NCBI GenBank assembly: GCA_013388545.1
Contig: JACAFB010000002.1
Coordinates: 62,001 to 126,000, forward strand
Origin: Ignavibacteriaceae bacterium
GTDB taxonomy: Bacteria > Bacteroidota > Ignavibacteria > Ignavibacteriales > Ignavibacteriaceae
DNA length: 64,000 nucleotides
Direction of reading: 5' to 3'
Numbering within the stretch: the stretch's first letter is position 1; each line of letters begins with the position of its first letter. Shown one piece after another: positions 52,754 to 62,330 of the stretch. Made by a program: the position numbers and the translations under genes. A model generated the notes under the pieces. That model ran no database searches, had not been told where the DNA came from, and saw nothing but the letters and a program-made list of their open reading frames with translations.

Positions 52754-53572
52754 GTGTTTGACTTATTCAAATTCGGTTTTATAACTTTTACTTTTGCCGA
52801 TCTGATCGACATTCTGATCGTATCATTTATTCTTTTAAAGTTGTATACCATACTCAGAGGCACAATTGCTGCACAAATATTTTTCGGGTTAATGATCGTG
52901 CTCATTCTTTCATTTATCGCACAAGCTGCAAACTTTAAAGCATTAAGCTGGTTATTAAAACTTGTAACAGACATTTGGGTAATCGCATTTCTGATCTTAT
53001 TCCAGCCTGAGATCAGAAGAGTGCTGGTGATTCTTGCGCGTAATCCATTCTTTAAAATATTTTCAAGACCCGTATCAGCCGAAACAGCAATTATTGTTGC
53101 TGAAGCTGCTTATGAATTATCTCAGCGTCAGCACGGAGCTTTAATAGTATTGATCAAATCATCAGGCATTCGTGGTTTTGCCGAGACCGGTGAAATCATA
53201 AATGCAAGACTTAGTAAAGGATTATTGACTTCAATATTTTTTCCAAGATCAACTTTACACGATGGTGCGGTTATTATCAATAACAACGTGATTGAAGCTG
53301 CAAGGTGTACACTACCATTATCCGCAACAACTAAATATCAGGGAGATAACCTTGGTATGCGGCACAGAGCAGGTCTGGGAATTTCTGAACAAGCAGATGT
53401 AATCACTGTAATTGTATCAGAAGAAACCGGAAGCATATCTGTCGCTGAGGAAGGAAATTTAACCAGAGGATTATCAAAAGAAGCTTTGAAACAAAGATTA
53501 ACTAAAAACCTTCAAGGTTCTACTGTTAAGGGTATAAGAAATATCTTTAAAAAAAATGTACGAGAAAGCTAA
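52754..53572 (+). CDS. cdaA: Diadenylate cyclase CdaA
   Basis: A 272-residue membrane-anchored enzyme making cyclic di-AMP from two ATP. Three N-terminal membrane helices (~10-85), then the DAC domain with 'STLHDGAVII' (DGA motif) and 'MRHRAGLGISEQADVI' (RHR motif). GTG start, directly after folP; a folP-cdaA pair is frequent in Bacteroidota, in place of the Firmicutes cdaA-cdaR-glmM arrangement. No phosphodiesterase or cdaR is nearby. Confidence 0.95.
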   Translation: MFDLFKFGFITFTFADLIDILIVSFILLKLYTILRGTIAAQIFFGLMIVLILSFIAQAANFKALSWLLKLVTDIWVIAFLILFQPEIRRVLVILARNPFFKIFSRPVSAETAIIVAEAAYELSQRQHGALIVLIKSSGIRGFAETGEIINARLSKGLLTSIFFPRSTLHDGAVIINNNVIEAARCTLPLSATTKYQGDNLGMRHRAGLGISEQADVITVIVSEETGSISVAEEGNLTRGLSKEALKQRLTKNLQGSTVKGIRNIFKKNVRES

Positions 53573-54215
53573 AACTTGTGCAATAATTCCTTTCTTTAAT
53601 GAACAAACATCAATAAGGGAGGTTGTTGAAAGAACAAAAAATTATGTTGATTGCATAATCGGGGTTAATGACGGTTCGACTGATGATTCGGAAGAGCGTA
53701 TAAAAAATATTGATAATGTTTTGCTGATAAGTTTTTCTGAAAATAAAGGAAAGGGATTTGCAATCAGAAAAGCTTTTGAAAAAGCTATTGAACTTGATTA
53801 CGACTATTTTTTAATTCTTGATGCTGATTTACAGCATCCTCCGGAATTAATTCCTGGTTTGGTCGGATTGTTGAACAATTGCGATATTGTATGTGGAAAT
53901 CGTATGAATAATACAGGTCGTATGCCGATTCAAAGAATTTTAAGTAACAGATTAACTTCACTTTTACTTTCTTTGAAGACAGGAATTGATATTATGGATA
54001 GCCAATGCGGATTTAGAGCATTCAAGAAAGAAATTATTCCAAAGCTGATACCTGGTAACAATGGCTATGAAGCTGAAAGTGAAATTTTGATTCTTGCGGC
54101 AAGAAATAACTTTAAAATTGGTTTTTTTGATATACCTTCAGTCTATGAAAATCAAACCAGCAAAATGAAGCCCGTTAAAACTATTTTGGGATTTATAAAA
54201 ACATTATTTATGTAA
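53556..54215 (+). CDS. Family 2 glycosyltransferase
   Basis: A 219-residue GT-A enzyme of the polyprenyl-phosphate mannosyl/glucosyl transferase type. Seen: 'CAIIPFFNEQTSIREVV', 'GVNDGSTDDSEERI', 'ENKGKGFAIRKAF', and the metal-binding 'ILDADLQHPPE'. The C-terminus lacks the membrane helices of GtrB-type enzymes. The sugar and acceptor are unknown. It overlaps cdaA by 17 bases, so it is part of that operon. Confidence 0.88.
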   Translation: MYEKAKTCAIIPFFNEQTSIREVVERTKNYVDCIIGVNDGSTDDSEERIKNIDNVLLISFSENKGKGFAIRKAFEKAIELDYDYFLILDADLQHPPELIPGLVGLLNNCDIVCGNRMNNTGRMPIQRILSNRLTSLLLSLKTGIDIMDSQCGFRAFKKEIIPKLIPGNNGYEAESEILILAARNNFKIGFFDIPSVYENQTSKMKPVKTILGFIKTLFM

Positions 54216-54220
54216 TCAGT

Positions 54221-54682
54221 ATGAGCAAATCCAGGAAATGGGAAATATCTGGCTTGAGTAAAAAGCAAACTCTCAGTAGCGCATTAAAACGAATATTTAA
54301 TACCAGAATAAAAACTTTGTTACGAGCTATTGAGAAATATTTTGAAACCGGTTCCGTAGAAGCTCTTCACGAGGTAAGAATCGGATTAAGAAGAGTGAGA
54401 TATTCACTTGAATTATTTTTCTGCTGCATTGATAAAAATGTTTTTTTTAAATTCTATAAAAATATTGAAGAATTGCAGGATTTATCAGGTCTGGTTCGTG
54501 ATATTGATATTATGAAAATAAATATTGAAAGCATTTCTTCGGATAAAAATATTGATATTCCTGCCTCAATAACTGAGGAGCTTGAATCACGCAGAAAAAA
54601 TCTTGAAGATGATCTTAGATTAAAACTAATGAAATTTACCCGTAGTAAAACATTAAAAGAGTTCAACAAATTACTTGACTAA
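54221..54682 (+). CDS. CHAD-domain protein
   Basis: A 153-residue alpha-helical protein, most of it one half of a CHAD domain: 'LHEVRIGLRRVRYSLELF' carries the conserved His and the Arg-rich face, then 'LQDLSGLVRDIDIM'. CHAD domains bind polyphosphate; full domains are 200-300 residues, so this is a short version. It is 5 bases after the glycosyltransferase and 11 before the UPF0173 gene. A Ppx/GppA phosphatase is 5 kb away, with no direct link. Confidence 0.82.
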   Translation: MSKSRKWEISGLSKKQTLSSALKRIFNTRIKTLLRAIEKYFETGSVEALHEVRIGLRRVRYSLELFFCCIDKNVFFKFYKNIEELQDLSGLVRDIDIMKINIESISSDKNIDIPASITEELESRRKNLEDDLRLKLMKFTRSKTLKEFNKLLD

Positions 54683-54693
54683 AGGAGCGAAAT

Positions 54694-55371
54694 ATGAAAC
54701 TAAGATATTTTTCTCATTCGGCTTTTCAATTTACTTCTGCTTCAGGAAAGATAATTTTAATTGATCCTTTCATAACCGGAAATCCTACCTCACCGGTAAA
54801 AGAAAAAGAGTTAAATGCTCATTACATAGTTCTAACCCACGCACACGGTGACCATATCGGGGATGCATTTTCAATTGCAAAAAGATGTGGGTCAACATTT
54901 ATCTGTGTAAATGAACTGGCGAATTATTGTGCATCTAAAGGATTTAAAGCTCATAACATGCATATAGGAGGCGGTTATAATTTTGAATTTGGTCGGCTAA
55001 AATTCACTATTGCTCACCATGGATCATCAACTCCCGATAACATTTACGGCGGCGAACCAGCAGGAGTAATTTTATCTATTGATGGAAAAAATATTTATCA
55101 CACTGGCGATACAGGTTTGTTTTACGATATGAAACTCATTGGTGAAATGCATTCAATTGATTATATGCTATTACCAATCGGAGACAATTTTACTATGGGA
55201 ATCGACGATGCTGTAAAAGCTGTTGAGTTGACGAATCCTAAAATTGCAATTCCGATGCACTACAATACATTCCCTGTGATTAATGCTGATCCATACGAAT
55301 TTAAGAAAAAAGTAGAATCAATCGGCAAACGATGTCGTGTTATGGAATTTGGTGAAGTAATCGATCTGTAA
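54694..55371 (+). CDS. UPF0173 metal-dependent hydrolase (metallo-beta-lactamase fold)
   Basis: A 225-residue protein after a good AAAGGAG site. The metallo-beta-lactamase motif is 'LTHAHGDHIGDAF', with 'TIAHHGSS', 'YHTGDTG' and 'PMHYNTFP' supplying the other ligands. The family is widely conserved as UPF0173/YtkL; its substrate is not established. Last gene of the rpe-folP-cdaA block before the parA promoter. Confidence 0.92.
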   Translation: MKLRYFSHSAFQFTSASGKIILIDPFITGNPTSPVKEKELNAHYIVLTHAHGDHIGDAFSIAKRCGSTFICVNELANYCASKGFKAHNMHIGGGYNFEFGRLKFTIAHHGSSTPDNIYGGEPAGVILSIDGKNIYHTGDTGLFYDMKLIGEMHSIDYMLLPIGDNFTMGIDDAVKAVELTNPKIAIPMHYNTFPVINADPYEFKKKVESIGKRCRVMEFGEVIDL

Positions 55372-55403
55372 TTTTTAATATTTTATTAAAGAAAGAATAA
55401 ACA

Positions 55404-55411
55404 TAACTTTG
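55404..55411 (+). promoter_or_regulatory. Candidate promoter of parAB (TTTT-N19-TAACTTTG)
   Basis: TAACTTTG matches TAnnTTTG and a TTTT stands exactly 19 bases upstream at 55381-55384, close to the Bacteroidota TTTG-N19-TAnnTTTG layout. It is 31 bases before the parA ATG. Confidence 0.5.
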
Positions 55412-55442
55412 TGTCGCATATTTTATCATTCAGAAAGAATAA

Positions 55443-56228
55443 ATGGGTAAAGTAATATCGATAGCAAATCAGAAAGGTGGTGTTGGAAAAACGACAACCG
55501 CAATCAATGTTTCATCACTGCTTGCTGCATCAGAGAAAAAAACCCTGCTTATTGACATTGATCCGCAGGCTAATTCTTCCTCCGGAATTGGTATCATTAA
55601 TCACAGCCCGTCTGTGTATGATGTGCTGATAGGGAATAAAGAAGTATCTGAAGTTTCTACTAACACTTTTATGCCTTTTCTTGACATCCTTCCCTCAAAC
55701 ATAAATCTTGTTGGTGCAGAAATCGAAATCATAGATATTCCCGGAAGAGAGAGCCTTCTAAAAACTGCTTTGCAAAACGCAAGGCAAATCTATGATTTTA
55801 TAATTATCGATTGCCCGCCCTCATTGGGCTTGCTTACTTTAAACGCTCTTACTGCGAGTGATTCAATACTAATTCCTGTTCAGTGCGAATATTTTGCTCT
55901 CGAAGGACTGGGCAAATTGCTGAATACAATAAATATTGTTAAAAAGAACTTTAACAAAGATCTATCAATTGAGGGTGTTTTGCTTACAATGTTTGATACC
56001 CGGTTACGGTTATCTCACCAGGTCGCAGAAGAAGTCAAAAAATATTTCGGAGATAAAGTATTTAAGACTATAATTCACAGAAATGTAAGAATTTCAGAAG
56101 CACCAAGCTACGGAAAACCAATAATTCTATATGATGCTGTTTCCAGCGGTGCAAAAAATTATATGGCACTTGCATCTGAACTTCTGGAAAACAATTCTTT
56201 CGAGATTAAGGCAGCGGGCAATGAGTAA
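55443..56228 (+). CDS. parA: Chromosome partitioning ATPase ParA (Soj)
   Basis: A 261-residue deviant Walker ATPase. Seen: '[17 protein letters not shown]' (deviant Walker A with the signature Lys), '[16 protein letters not shown]', '[19 protein letters not shown]', and '[16 protein letters not shown]'. It segregates the origin region together with ParB-parS. parB begins inside the last codons (8-base overlap). Confidence 0.96.
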   Translation: MGKVISIANQKGGVGKTTTAINVSSLLAASEKKTLLIDIDPQANSSSGIGIINHSPSVYDVLIGNKEVSEVSTNTFMPFLDILPSNINLVGAEIEIIDIPGRESLLKTALQNARQIYDFIIIDCPPSLGLLTLNALTASDSILIPVQCEYFALEGLGKLLNTINIVKKNFNKDLSIEGVLLTMFDTRLRLSHQVAEEVKKYFGDKVFKTIIHRNVRISEAPSYGKPIILYDAVSSGAKNYMALASELLENNSFEIKAAGNE

Positions 56229-57168
56229 GTTAAAACCTGGTTTGGGAAGAGGACTTGATGCCCTCATTAGTCCGGATAAGCTCACTGAAGATTCTCAGGG
56301 CCAAAAAGTATTCAAAGAATTAGCGGCTGATAATGGCAAAGATTACGATATATTGACCCGTATTCCCGTAGAAAATATTTCTCCAAATCCTTTTCAACCA
56401 AGAACATCAATAAATCCTGAAGCTCAGGAAGAATTAAAAAAATCTATTTTGGCACATGGTTTAATCCAACCAATAACTGTAAGAAGAAAAGGCCAAAGAA
56501 ACTATGAACTTGTTTCAGGCGAAAGAAGACTTAAAGCCTGCAAGGAAATAGGATACCGTGATATTCCTGCATATATAATTAAAGTCGACACTGATGAAGC
56601 TATGCTAGCTATGGCACTTATTGAAAATATTCAGCGCGAAAAATTAAATCCGATAGAAATTGGCTTAGCTTACAAAAGACTTATGGATGAATGTCATTTA
56701 ACCCAGGAGCAAATTGCCGATAAAGTTGGAAAGGACCGAACAACGGTTGCTAATTCGATCAGGCTCTTAAAGCTGCCGCATGAAATTCAGGAAAGTTTAA
56801 TTAAAGAAGAAATCTTTATGGGTCATGCCAGGGCACTGATTAACCTTCCAAATGCTGAACTTCAGATCTATGCTCTAAACAAAATAAAAGAAAACAATCT
56901 TTCAGTTAGAAAAGTAGAACATTTGGTAAAAAAACTTTTAACTTCAGGCAAAGCAAATAAGCCGTTCCATATAATCAAAACCTCAGCTACATTATTAAAT
57001 GCTAATGTAAGTGATCTTGAAGACAGACTCCGGAAAATATTAGGTACAAAAGTAATTTGTAAACAACAAAAAGATGGAAGCGGGGAAATTACAATTGAGT
57101 TTTATTCTCACGATGAACTTGAAAGATTGTTTGAACTATTTGAAAACATCAATAAAACATATAATTAG
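56221..57168 (+). CDS. parB: Chromosome partitioning protein ParB
   Basis: A 315-residue parS-binding CTPase. The start is ATG at 56221 ([15 protein letters not shown]); the track's 30 extra residues are read-through in the parA region. Seen: '[20 protein letters not shown]', '[11 protein letters not shown]', '[18 protein letters not shown]' (CTP-binding), '[20 protein letters not shown]', '[25 protein letters not shown]' (helix-turn-helix). No parS palindrome was seen in the window by eye. Confidence 0.95.
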   Translation: MSKLKPGLGRGLDALISPDKLTEDSQGQKVFKELAADNGKDYDILTRIPVENISPNPFQPRTSINPEAQEELKKSILAHGLIQPITVRRKGQRNYELVSGERRLKACKEIGYRDIPAYIIKVDTDEAMLAMALIENIQREKLNPIEIGLAYKRLMDECHLTQEQIADKVGKDRTTVANSIRLLKLPHEIQESLIKEEIFMGHARALINLPNAELQIYALNKIKENNLSVRKVEHLVKKLLTSGKANKPFHIIKTSATLLNANVSDLEDRLRKILGTKVICKQQKDGSGEITIEFYSHDELERLFELFENINKTYN

Positions 57169-57640
57169 AATCCAGATTCTTTTCCTGCTAATTGTCGCTT
57201 CGGCTTCAGCTCAGGAGTATTTTTCATCAGACTCTGCTGATGTTGATTATGATACAACCTCTGCTTTTGTTATGCAAAAATCTCCCTGGACATCTGTTTT
57301 ATTCAGCGCAGTTCTGCCCGGTGCAGGACAAATTTATAATGAATCTTATTTGAAGGCTCCTGTAATATGGACAATAACAGGTTTACTTGTTTATGGATGG
57401 ATTGTGAATAATGATAACTACATTTACTACCGCGATCTTTATGAAAAGACACCAGCTAAGGTTTATAAAGATCTTCGATACTTTTACCAGGATCAGAGAG
57501 ATGAATTAGCCATTTATATAGCTTTGGTCTACTTTTTAAACCTGGTTGATGCTTACGTCGACGCTCATCTCTTTGACTTTAATGTTGACGAAAACACTAT
57601 CACAGGAACACCAGAGTTCGGAATAAAAATCAGATTTTAG
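57113..57640 (+). CDS. DUF5683-family exported/membrane protein
   Basis: A signal-like hydrophobic stretch ([18 protein letters not shown]), then the DUF5683 core: 'SPWTSVLFSAVLPGAGQIYNES' and 'VIWTITGLLVYGWIV', followed by a helical segment rich in Tyr/Asp and 'YFLNLVDAYVDAHLFDF'. The family is typical of Bacteroidota and often follows parB, as here. Function unknown. The start is uncertain: all good candidates lie inside parB, and the ATG at 57113 (56-base overlap) is used; a TTG just after it is also possible. Confidence 0.75.
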   Translation: MNLKDCLNYLKTSIKHIIRIQILFLLIVASASAQEYFSSDSADVDYDTTSAFVMQKSPWTSVLFSAVLPGAGQIYNESYLKAPVIWTITGLLVYGWIVNNDNYIYYRDLYEKTPAKVYKDLRYFYQDQRDELAIYIALVYFLNLVDAYVDAHLFDFNVDENTITGTPEFGIKIRF

Positions 57641-57652
57641 TCCGGGATTTTT

Positions 57653-58357
57653 ATGAGTAATAATCAGATTTGTAAAAGTTGTAATTCAATTAATCCTCTT
57701 TTTGAGCTGAACTGCAGAAATTGCAAGTCGTACCTAAGAGACAAAGTTTTTAATATTGACTTTATAAAGGTCTTTCTCAAATTAATTGAGTCACCTCAAT
57801 CCGCTTTCAGATCGATTATATTTTCTGAACATAAAAATTTTGTTTTGTTACTAAATCTCGTCATACCAGTAAAGCTTCTGATATTTAAGAAATGGTTCGG
57901 AGTATATCTATTTGACTCAAGTGCCCAATCGGTAGTGCTGATAATCGATTACTTGATCCATCTAACAATTTATTCTTCGATAGTTTATATCTTTTCATCA
58001 ATTCTGAGATTTTTGACGCAAAGAAGCAATAATGAAGCTCGGTTAAAAGATAATTACTCAATATTGATTTATGCATCAATTCCTTATCTCGTTGGTGCAG
58101 TTATACTTTTTCCATTCGAGCTTATTTTATTCGGAAACTTTTTATTTAGTGCTAATCCCTCACCATTTGTTTTCAAAGAGGTTCAGGCATACCTAATGTT
58201 GATGTTTGAATCAATTCTCATAATCTGGTCATTTCTTCTGACTTTTTTTGCCGTAAAAGTTCAAACAAATAAAAATATAGTATCATTCATCTTTTCGCTG
58301 TCATTCAACGGAATTAATTTTTTGCTGTTAAAAGTGATAAGTTACTTTTTGTCGTAA
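57653..58357 (+). CDS. Zinc-ribbon plus Yip1-like membrane protein
   Basis: A 234-residue protein. It begins with a zinc-ribbon of two CxxC pairs ('CKSCNSINPLFELNCRNCKSYL', residues 6-28), followed by ~five membrane segments arranged like Yip1-domain proteins ('FLKLIESPQSAFRSIIF'). Bacterial Yip1-like proteins have no settled role. It follows the DUF5683 gene by 12 bases and precedes nadB. Confidence 0.75.
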   Translation: MSNNQICKSCNSINPLFELNCRNCKSYLRDKVFNIDFIKVFLKLIESPQSAFRSIIFSEHKNFVLLLNLVIPVKLLIFKKWFGVYLFDSSAQSVVLIIDYLIHLTIYSSIVYIFSSILRFLTQRSNNEARLKDNYSILIYASIPYLVGAVILFPFELILFGNFLFSANPSPFVFKEVQAYLMLMFESILIIWSFLLTFFAVKVQTNKNIVSFIFSLSFNGINFLLLKVISYFLS

Positions 58358-58407
58358 AAAATTTCTTATTTTAATAACACATTAAGACCAAATATCTGAA
58401 TCTGAAA

Positions 58408-60030
58408 ATGACTACTAGTTTTAAAACTGATGTACTAATAATTGGAAGTGGAATAGCAGGACTGTTTGCCGCTTTAAAAATCTCAGAATTCGCAGAAGTA
58501 ATAATTGTAACAAAGAAAAACTCAGCTGAATCAAATACGAATTATGCACAGGGGGGAATTGCCTCGGTTCTTTCTTCAGAAGACAGCTTTGAAAAGCATA
58601 TTCAGGATACACTGATTGCCGGTGCCGGTTTGTGCGATTATTTGGCAGTTAAAAAAATGGTTGAAGAAGGCCCGGCACGAATTAAAGATCTGATTAAGTA
58701 CGGTACAGAATTCACTAAAAAGAACGGCCAGCTTGATCTTGTTAAGGAGGGGGGACATTCTGTTTCAAGAATCGCCCACACCAGAGATTTTACCGGAAGA
58801 GAAGTTGAAAGAGCCTTGATTCAGGCTGTAATGAACTCTAATAATATTCATTTAATGGAAAATAATATCGCTATAGATCTTATTACTGAACATAATCTTT
58901 TGCAACTCAGAGATATTGATTTAGAAAACCGACATTGTTTTGGTGCATATGTTCTGGATATTGCTTCAAACAAGGTTAACAAGATTGTATCAAAAGCAAC
59001 TGTTTTATCGACTGGCGGATTGGGACAAGTTTACCTGCACACCACCAATCCCAAAATTGCAACTGGAGATGGCTTTGCTATTGCATATAGAGCAGGTGCA
59101 AAAATCGGAAATATGGAGTTTGTCCAGTTTCATCCTACATCGTTATATGAGTTAAATCACCAAATTGATAAACCTTCTTTTCTTATTTCCGAGGCTGTGA
59201 GAGGTTTCGGGGGTAAACTATTTACGAGGGATGGAAATTCCTTTATGCAAAATTATGATGATCGTAAAGAACTTGCTCCTCGTGATATAGTAGCAAGAGC
59301 AATTGATAATGAGCTTAAGAAAGGAGGAGAAGATTTCGTTTATCTTGATATTACTCATAAAAGTTCTAATGAAATCATAGAACATTTTCCTCAGATATAT
59401 CAAACGTGTTTATCAAAAGGAATTGATATCACTAAAGAACCAATACCAGTGGTGCCGGCTGCTCATTATTGCTGTGGTGGAGTAGTGGTTGATCTTGAGG
59501 CAAGAACATCTCTTAATGGACTATATGCTTGTGGTGAAGTTTCTATGACCGGGGTTCACGGGGCAAACAGGCTTGCGAGTAATTCTCTACTTGAAGCCAT
59601 TGTTTTTGCAGACAGCGCATCGTCAAGTATTAAAAAACTTATTAAATCCTCTCAAATTAGTTCAATCGAATTTCCCGACTGGGACGATTCAGGTACCCTC
59701 ACATCCGATGAGAAAGTACTTTTAACTCATAGCATTAAAGAACTAAAAAATACCATGTGGGATTACGTTGGTATAGTTCGTTCTAGTCAAAGATTGTTAC
59801 GAGCTCAAAAACGAATATTAAATCTGAAGGAAGAAACAGAAATTCTTTATAAAAAAACCAAAGTTTTTGAGGAAATACTTGAGCTTAGAAATCTGATACA
59901 ATCCGCTGAATTAATAATTTTTTCAGCCCTGTTTAGGAAAGAGAGCAGGGGACTGCATTTTAATATTGATTATCCAGAAAAAGATGATACAAAAATCATA
60001 AACACTATCCTGAGGAATGAAAGTCTTTAG
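58408..60030 (+). CDS. nadB: L-aspartate oxidase
   Basis: A 540-residue FAD enzyme oxidising aspartate to iminoaspartate, the first step of NAD synthesis from Asp. Seen: the FAD Rossmann 'VLIIGSGIAGLFAALKI', 'NTNYAQGGIASVLSSEDSFEKHIQDTL', 'EGGHSVSRIAHTRDFTGREVE', 'MEFVQFHPTSLY', 'VPAAHYCCGGVVVD' and 'GVHGANRLASNSLLEAIVF'. nadA and nadC are not here. Its last 26 bases overlap the convergent Ppx/GppA gene. Confidence 0.96.
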   Translation: MTTSFKTDVLIIGSGIAGLFAALKISEFAEVIIVTKKNSAESNTNYAQGGIASVLSSEDSFEKHIQDTLIAGAGLCDYLAVKKMVEEGPARIKDLIKYGTEFTKKNGQLDLVKEGGHSVSRIAHTRDFTGREVERALIQAVMNSNNIHLMENNIAIDLITEHNLLQLRDIDLENRHCFGAYVLDIASNKVNKIVSKATVLSTGGLGQVYLHTTNPKIATGDGFAIAYRAGAKIGNMEFVQFHPTSLYELNHQIDKPSFLISEAVRGFGGKLFTRDGNSFMQNYDDRKELAPRDIVARAIDNELKKGGEDFVYLDITHKSSNEIIEHFPQIYQTCLSKGIDITKEPIPVVPAAHYCCGGVVVDLEARTSLNGLYACGEVSMTGVHGANRLASNSLLEAIVFADSASSSIKKLIKSSQISSIEFPDWDDSGTLTSDEKVLLTHSIKELKNTMWDYVGIVRSSQRLLRAQKRILNLKEETEILYKKTKVFEEILELRNLIQSAELIIFSALFRKESRGLHFNIDYPEKDDTKIINTILRNESL

Positions 60031-60949
60031 CCTTTAACTTACGAATAGCATAACCATATCTTAATCCTTTTGTGCTAACGATAATCTCATCTATTTCTAG
60101 TAACTTACATATATTCAATAATATAACTGAACCAATTAAAATTAAATCTTCCCGTCCTTCGACAATCTTTCCATACTTTTGAAGTACTTCAGAATAAGAT
60201 AAAACTGATAGTTTCTCTACGATAGAATTCAACTCTGTAATTGAGATTTTAATTCCATCAATTTCACTCTCCTTGAAAGTACTAATTCCTAATTTTATGG
60301 ATGCCAAAGTTGTCGCCGTTCCTGCTACTGCAATAGTTATGTAAGGAGCACGCGGAATGTACTTTAATTCACTCAGCTCGTTTACTAAGTACTCATTTAG
60401 TTTTACTAATGAAACCTTTGAGATAATATTTTGAGCACTAAGCGCAAACTTTTCCTGAAGAGAAACTACCCCAAACTTGAAACTTTTTCTGAATAATAAT
60501 TTTTCTTTTTGCCCAATAAATATTTCTGTACTTCCGCCTCCAATATCTATAACAAGCGCTGTTGAATTAGAATTTAATTCCATTATCGAGCCAATAAAAG
60601 AAAATTCGGCCTCATCTTCCCCTGTGATAATTTCAATTTCTAAATTCAACTCATCTTTAATGCTTTGAATTACTTCTCTTGAGTTAATTGCTGTTCGGAA
60701 AGATTGTGTTGCAGCTATAAATATTTTTTCACAATCATAGTCATCGGCTAACTTCTTAAAGTGGGTTAGGATTTTTTTTAATAACAAAATTTTTTCATTC
60801 AATAGCTTACCTTCATAGGTCAGCCCCTTACCAATTCGTGGGATGCGGTATTCGTTTCTGATTGGAATGATTTTATTTGAAGAAGATTCGTACCTTGCGA
60901 TTAGCAAGATTACAGTATTTGTTCCTATGTCGATTGAAGCAAAATTCAT
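60005..60949 (-). CDS. Ppx/GppA family phosphatase
   Basis: A 314-residue actin-fold phosphatase, the size of the short exopolyphosphatase/pppGpp phosphatase form. Seen: 'SIDIGTNTVILLIA' (phosphate loop 1), 'FIAATQSFRTAINS', 'EIITGEDEAEFSFIG', 'LVIDIGGGSTEIFIG' (phosphate loop 2), 'VAGTATTLASIKLGI'. It could cleave polyphosphate, pppGpp or both; the sequence does not decide. Divergent to the small membrane gene downstream. Confidence 0.92.
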   Translation of the reverse strand: MNFASIDIGTNTVILLIARYESSSNKIIPIRNEYRIPRIGKGLTYEGKLLNEKILLLKKILTHFKKLADDYDCEKIFIAATQSFRTAINSREVIQSIKDELNLEIEIITGEDEAEFSFIGSIMELNSNSTALVIDIGGGSTEIFIGQKEKLLFRKSFKFGVVSLQEKFALSAQNIISKVSLVKLNEYLVNELSELKYIPRAPYITIAVAGTATTLASIKLGISTFKESEIDGIKISITELNSIVEKLSVLSYSEVLQKYGKIVEGREDLILIGSVILLNICKLLEIDEIIVSTKGLRYGYAIRKLKAKDFHSSG

Positions 60950-60987
60950 CTTTTTATATATTTAAGTTAATTATAAATAAAAATAGT

Positions 60988-61518
60988 ATGAAGAATTTAA
61001 ATTCAGCAGCAAAAATATTTTTATACCTGAGCATTCTTTCAAGTTCAATTTGGATCGGAAGTTATTTAGTTAAGATTTTTACGATTTACAGAATATTTGA
61101 AGAGGAAAATCTTAACATCAAAGAAATATTCAACGTCACTGATTTATCAGGTTTATTCTATGTTTTAGTTCCGGTAGTTGCCACATCATTTACTGTTTAT
61201 ATAATATTTTTCTTTTCACTTCTGCTTTTTTTAGTTACTGCAAAATTAAATTTCAAAATTCACGGCTGGCTTTTTATAAGCGTTGTAATTTTTTTAATTA
61301 CGCTGCCTTTTGAAGTTTATTTAATGACACTTGATTACAAATTTCTATCGGCTGTACTTGCAGAAAATTATAGTCCTGATTATTTATTCGGCATTCTCAA
61401 GTCCCGCATTAGTATGTTCAGCAGCTTTCCAATTATTCAGATTTTTAGCTACTTCGGAATTATTTATCTTATATTATTCAAGCCATTAACCAAATCAGAA
61501 AATCATAATGAAAATTAG
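60988..61518 (+). CDS. Membrane protein, unknown function
   Basis: A 176-residue protein with about four hydrophobic segments (~8-30, 58-85, 98-120, 150-170). The ATG at 60988 is chosen; the track's earlier start would run 37 codons antisense through the ppx start region. No motif recognised. It overlaps the next small gene by 11 bases and is likely co-transcribed with it and aroQ. Confidence 0.65.
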   Translation: MKNLNSAAKIFLYLSILSSSIWIGSYLVKIFTIYRIFEEENLNIKEIFNVTDLSGLFYVLVPVVATSFTVYIIFFFSLLLFLVTAKLNFKIHGWLFISVVIFLITLPFEVYLMTLDYKFLSAVLAENYSPDYLFGILKSRISMFSSFPIIQIFSYFGIIYLILFKPLTKSENHNEN

Positions 61519-61780
61519 AGAGAAAGAATTCGAAGAAATAATAGAGGACTTGAAATCAATAGCTGCACAGCTTGGAGCTAAAGTCAGATTTGAGAAGGGT
61601 GACTTTGCCGGCGGTTATTGCATAATTAATGAAGATAAAGTAATTGTGATAAATAAGATGGCAAACCTTCAGAGAAAAGTTATGATTCTTTCTGCAGCAT
61701 TAAAAGAACTTGGAGTTGATGAAATTTATTTATCACCCCGAATAAGAGAGATTATTGATGAAATGGCGGACATAAAATGA
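61508..61780 (+). CDS. Small conserved-looking protein, unknown function
   Basis: A 90-residue soluble alpha/beta protein (REKEFEEIIEDLKSIAAQLG; 'GGYCIINEDKVIVINK'; 'ALKELGVDEIYLSPRIREI'). It overlaps the upstream membrane gene by 11 bases and aroQ by 4 bases (ATGA), so it is tightly coupled in translation to both. I do not recognise the family; the even charge distribution and the coupling argue for a real gene. Confidence 0.7.
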   Translation: MKIREKEFEEIIEDLKSIAAQLGAKVRFEKGDFAGGYCIINEDKVIVINKMANLQRKVMILSAALKELGVDEIYLSPRIREIIDEMADIK

Positions 61781-62208
61781 AAATTCTTGTAATTAATGGT
61801 CCAAATCTTAATCTTCTTGGTAAAAGAGATAAGGATCAGTATGGAAACATTTCTCTTGAAGAAATTTCAGATAATTTGAAAAAAGAGTTCCCGGATATTT
61901 CTTTTGATTTCTATCAATCAAATATTGAAGGCGAATTAATAAATGTTATTCAGCTAGCTGAAAGAGATTATGATGGTCTGATTATCAATCCCGGGGGATA
62001 TGCTCACACATCAGTGGCAATCGCCGATGCTCTTTCGGTCCTTAAAATTCCTAAAGTAGAAGTCCATCTCTCTCATCTTGTGAATAGAGAATATTATCGG
62101 CAGAAACTCATCACGGCAGCATCCTGCGATGGGTACGTTTCTGGCTTTAAAGAGTTAAGCTATGGTGCAGCAGTATACATTTTAATGAATATTTCTAAAA
62201 AACGCTGA
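61777..62208 (+). CDS. aroQ: Type II 3-dehydroquinate dehydratase
   Basis: A 143-residue dodecameric shikimate-pathway enzyme (third step). Seen: 'LVINGPNLNLLGKRDKDQYG' with the catalytic Arg/Tyr loop, 'FYQSNIEGELINVI', 'LIINPGGYAHTSVAIADAL' and 'VEVHLSHLVNREYYRQKLI' (catalytic His, Glu). It belongs to the same pathway as the DAHP synthase fusion at 28 kb, but in a separate operon. Confidence 0.96.
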   Translation: MKILVINGPNLNLLGKRDKDQYGNISLEEISDNLKKEFPDISFDFYQSNIEGELINVIQLAERDYDGLIINPGGYAHTSVAIADALSVLKIPKVEVHLSHLVNREYYRQKLITAASCDGYVSGFKELSYGAAVYILMNISKKR

Positions 62209-62330
62209 GCTCTGTGCTCCCGATGATTGAAACTCCAGGATTTTTATTGAATAATGAGTATTTCATCATTAAATAAACCATATTACTGTACAAAGAATAA
62301 CAGAGTTTTCTTACTTTCGGATTCAAGTAG

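Noticed and set aside
56131-56220. The longer ParB start given in the ORF track
   Set aside because: These 30 codons lie inside parA in another frame; the conserved ParB N-terminus begins at the ATG at 56221.
55443-57168. Chromosome origin or parS sites near parAB
   Set aside because: No TGTTTCACGTGAAACA-like palindrome, dnaA gene or DnaA-box cluster was seen by eye in the window; a motif search would be needed.
60877-60987. The upstream start of the membrane protein at 61 kb
   Set aside because: It would run antisense over the ppx/gppA start; a normal ATG with the membrane segment follows at 60988.
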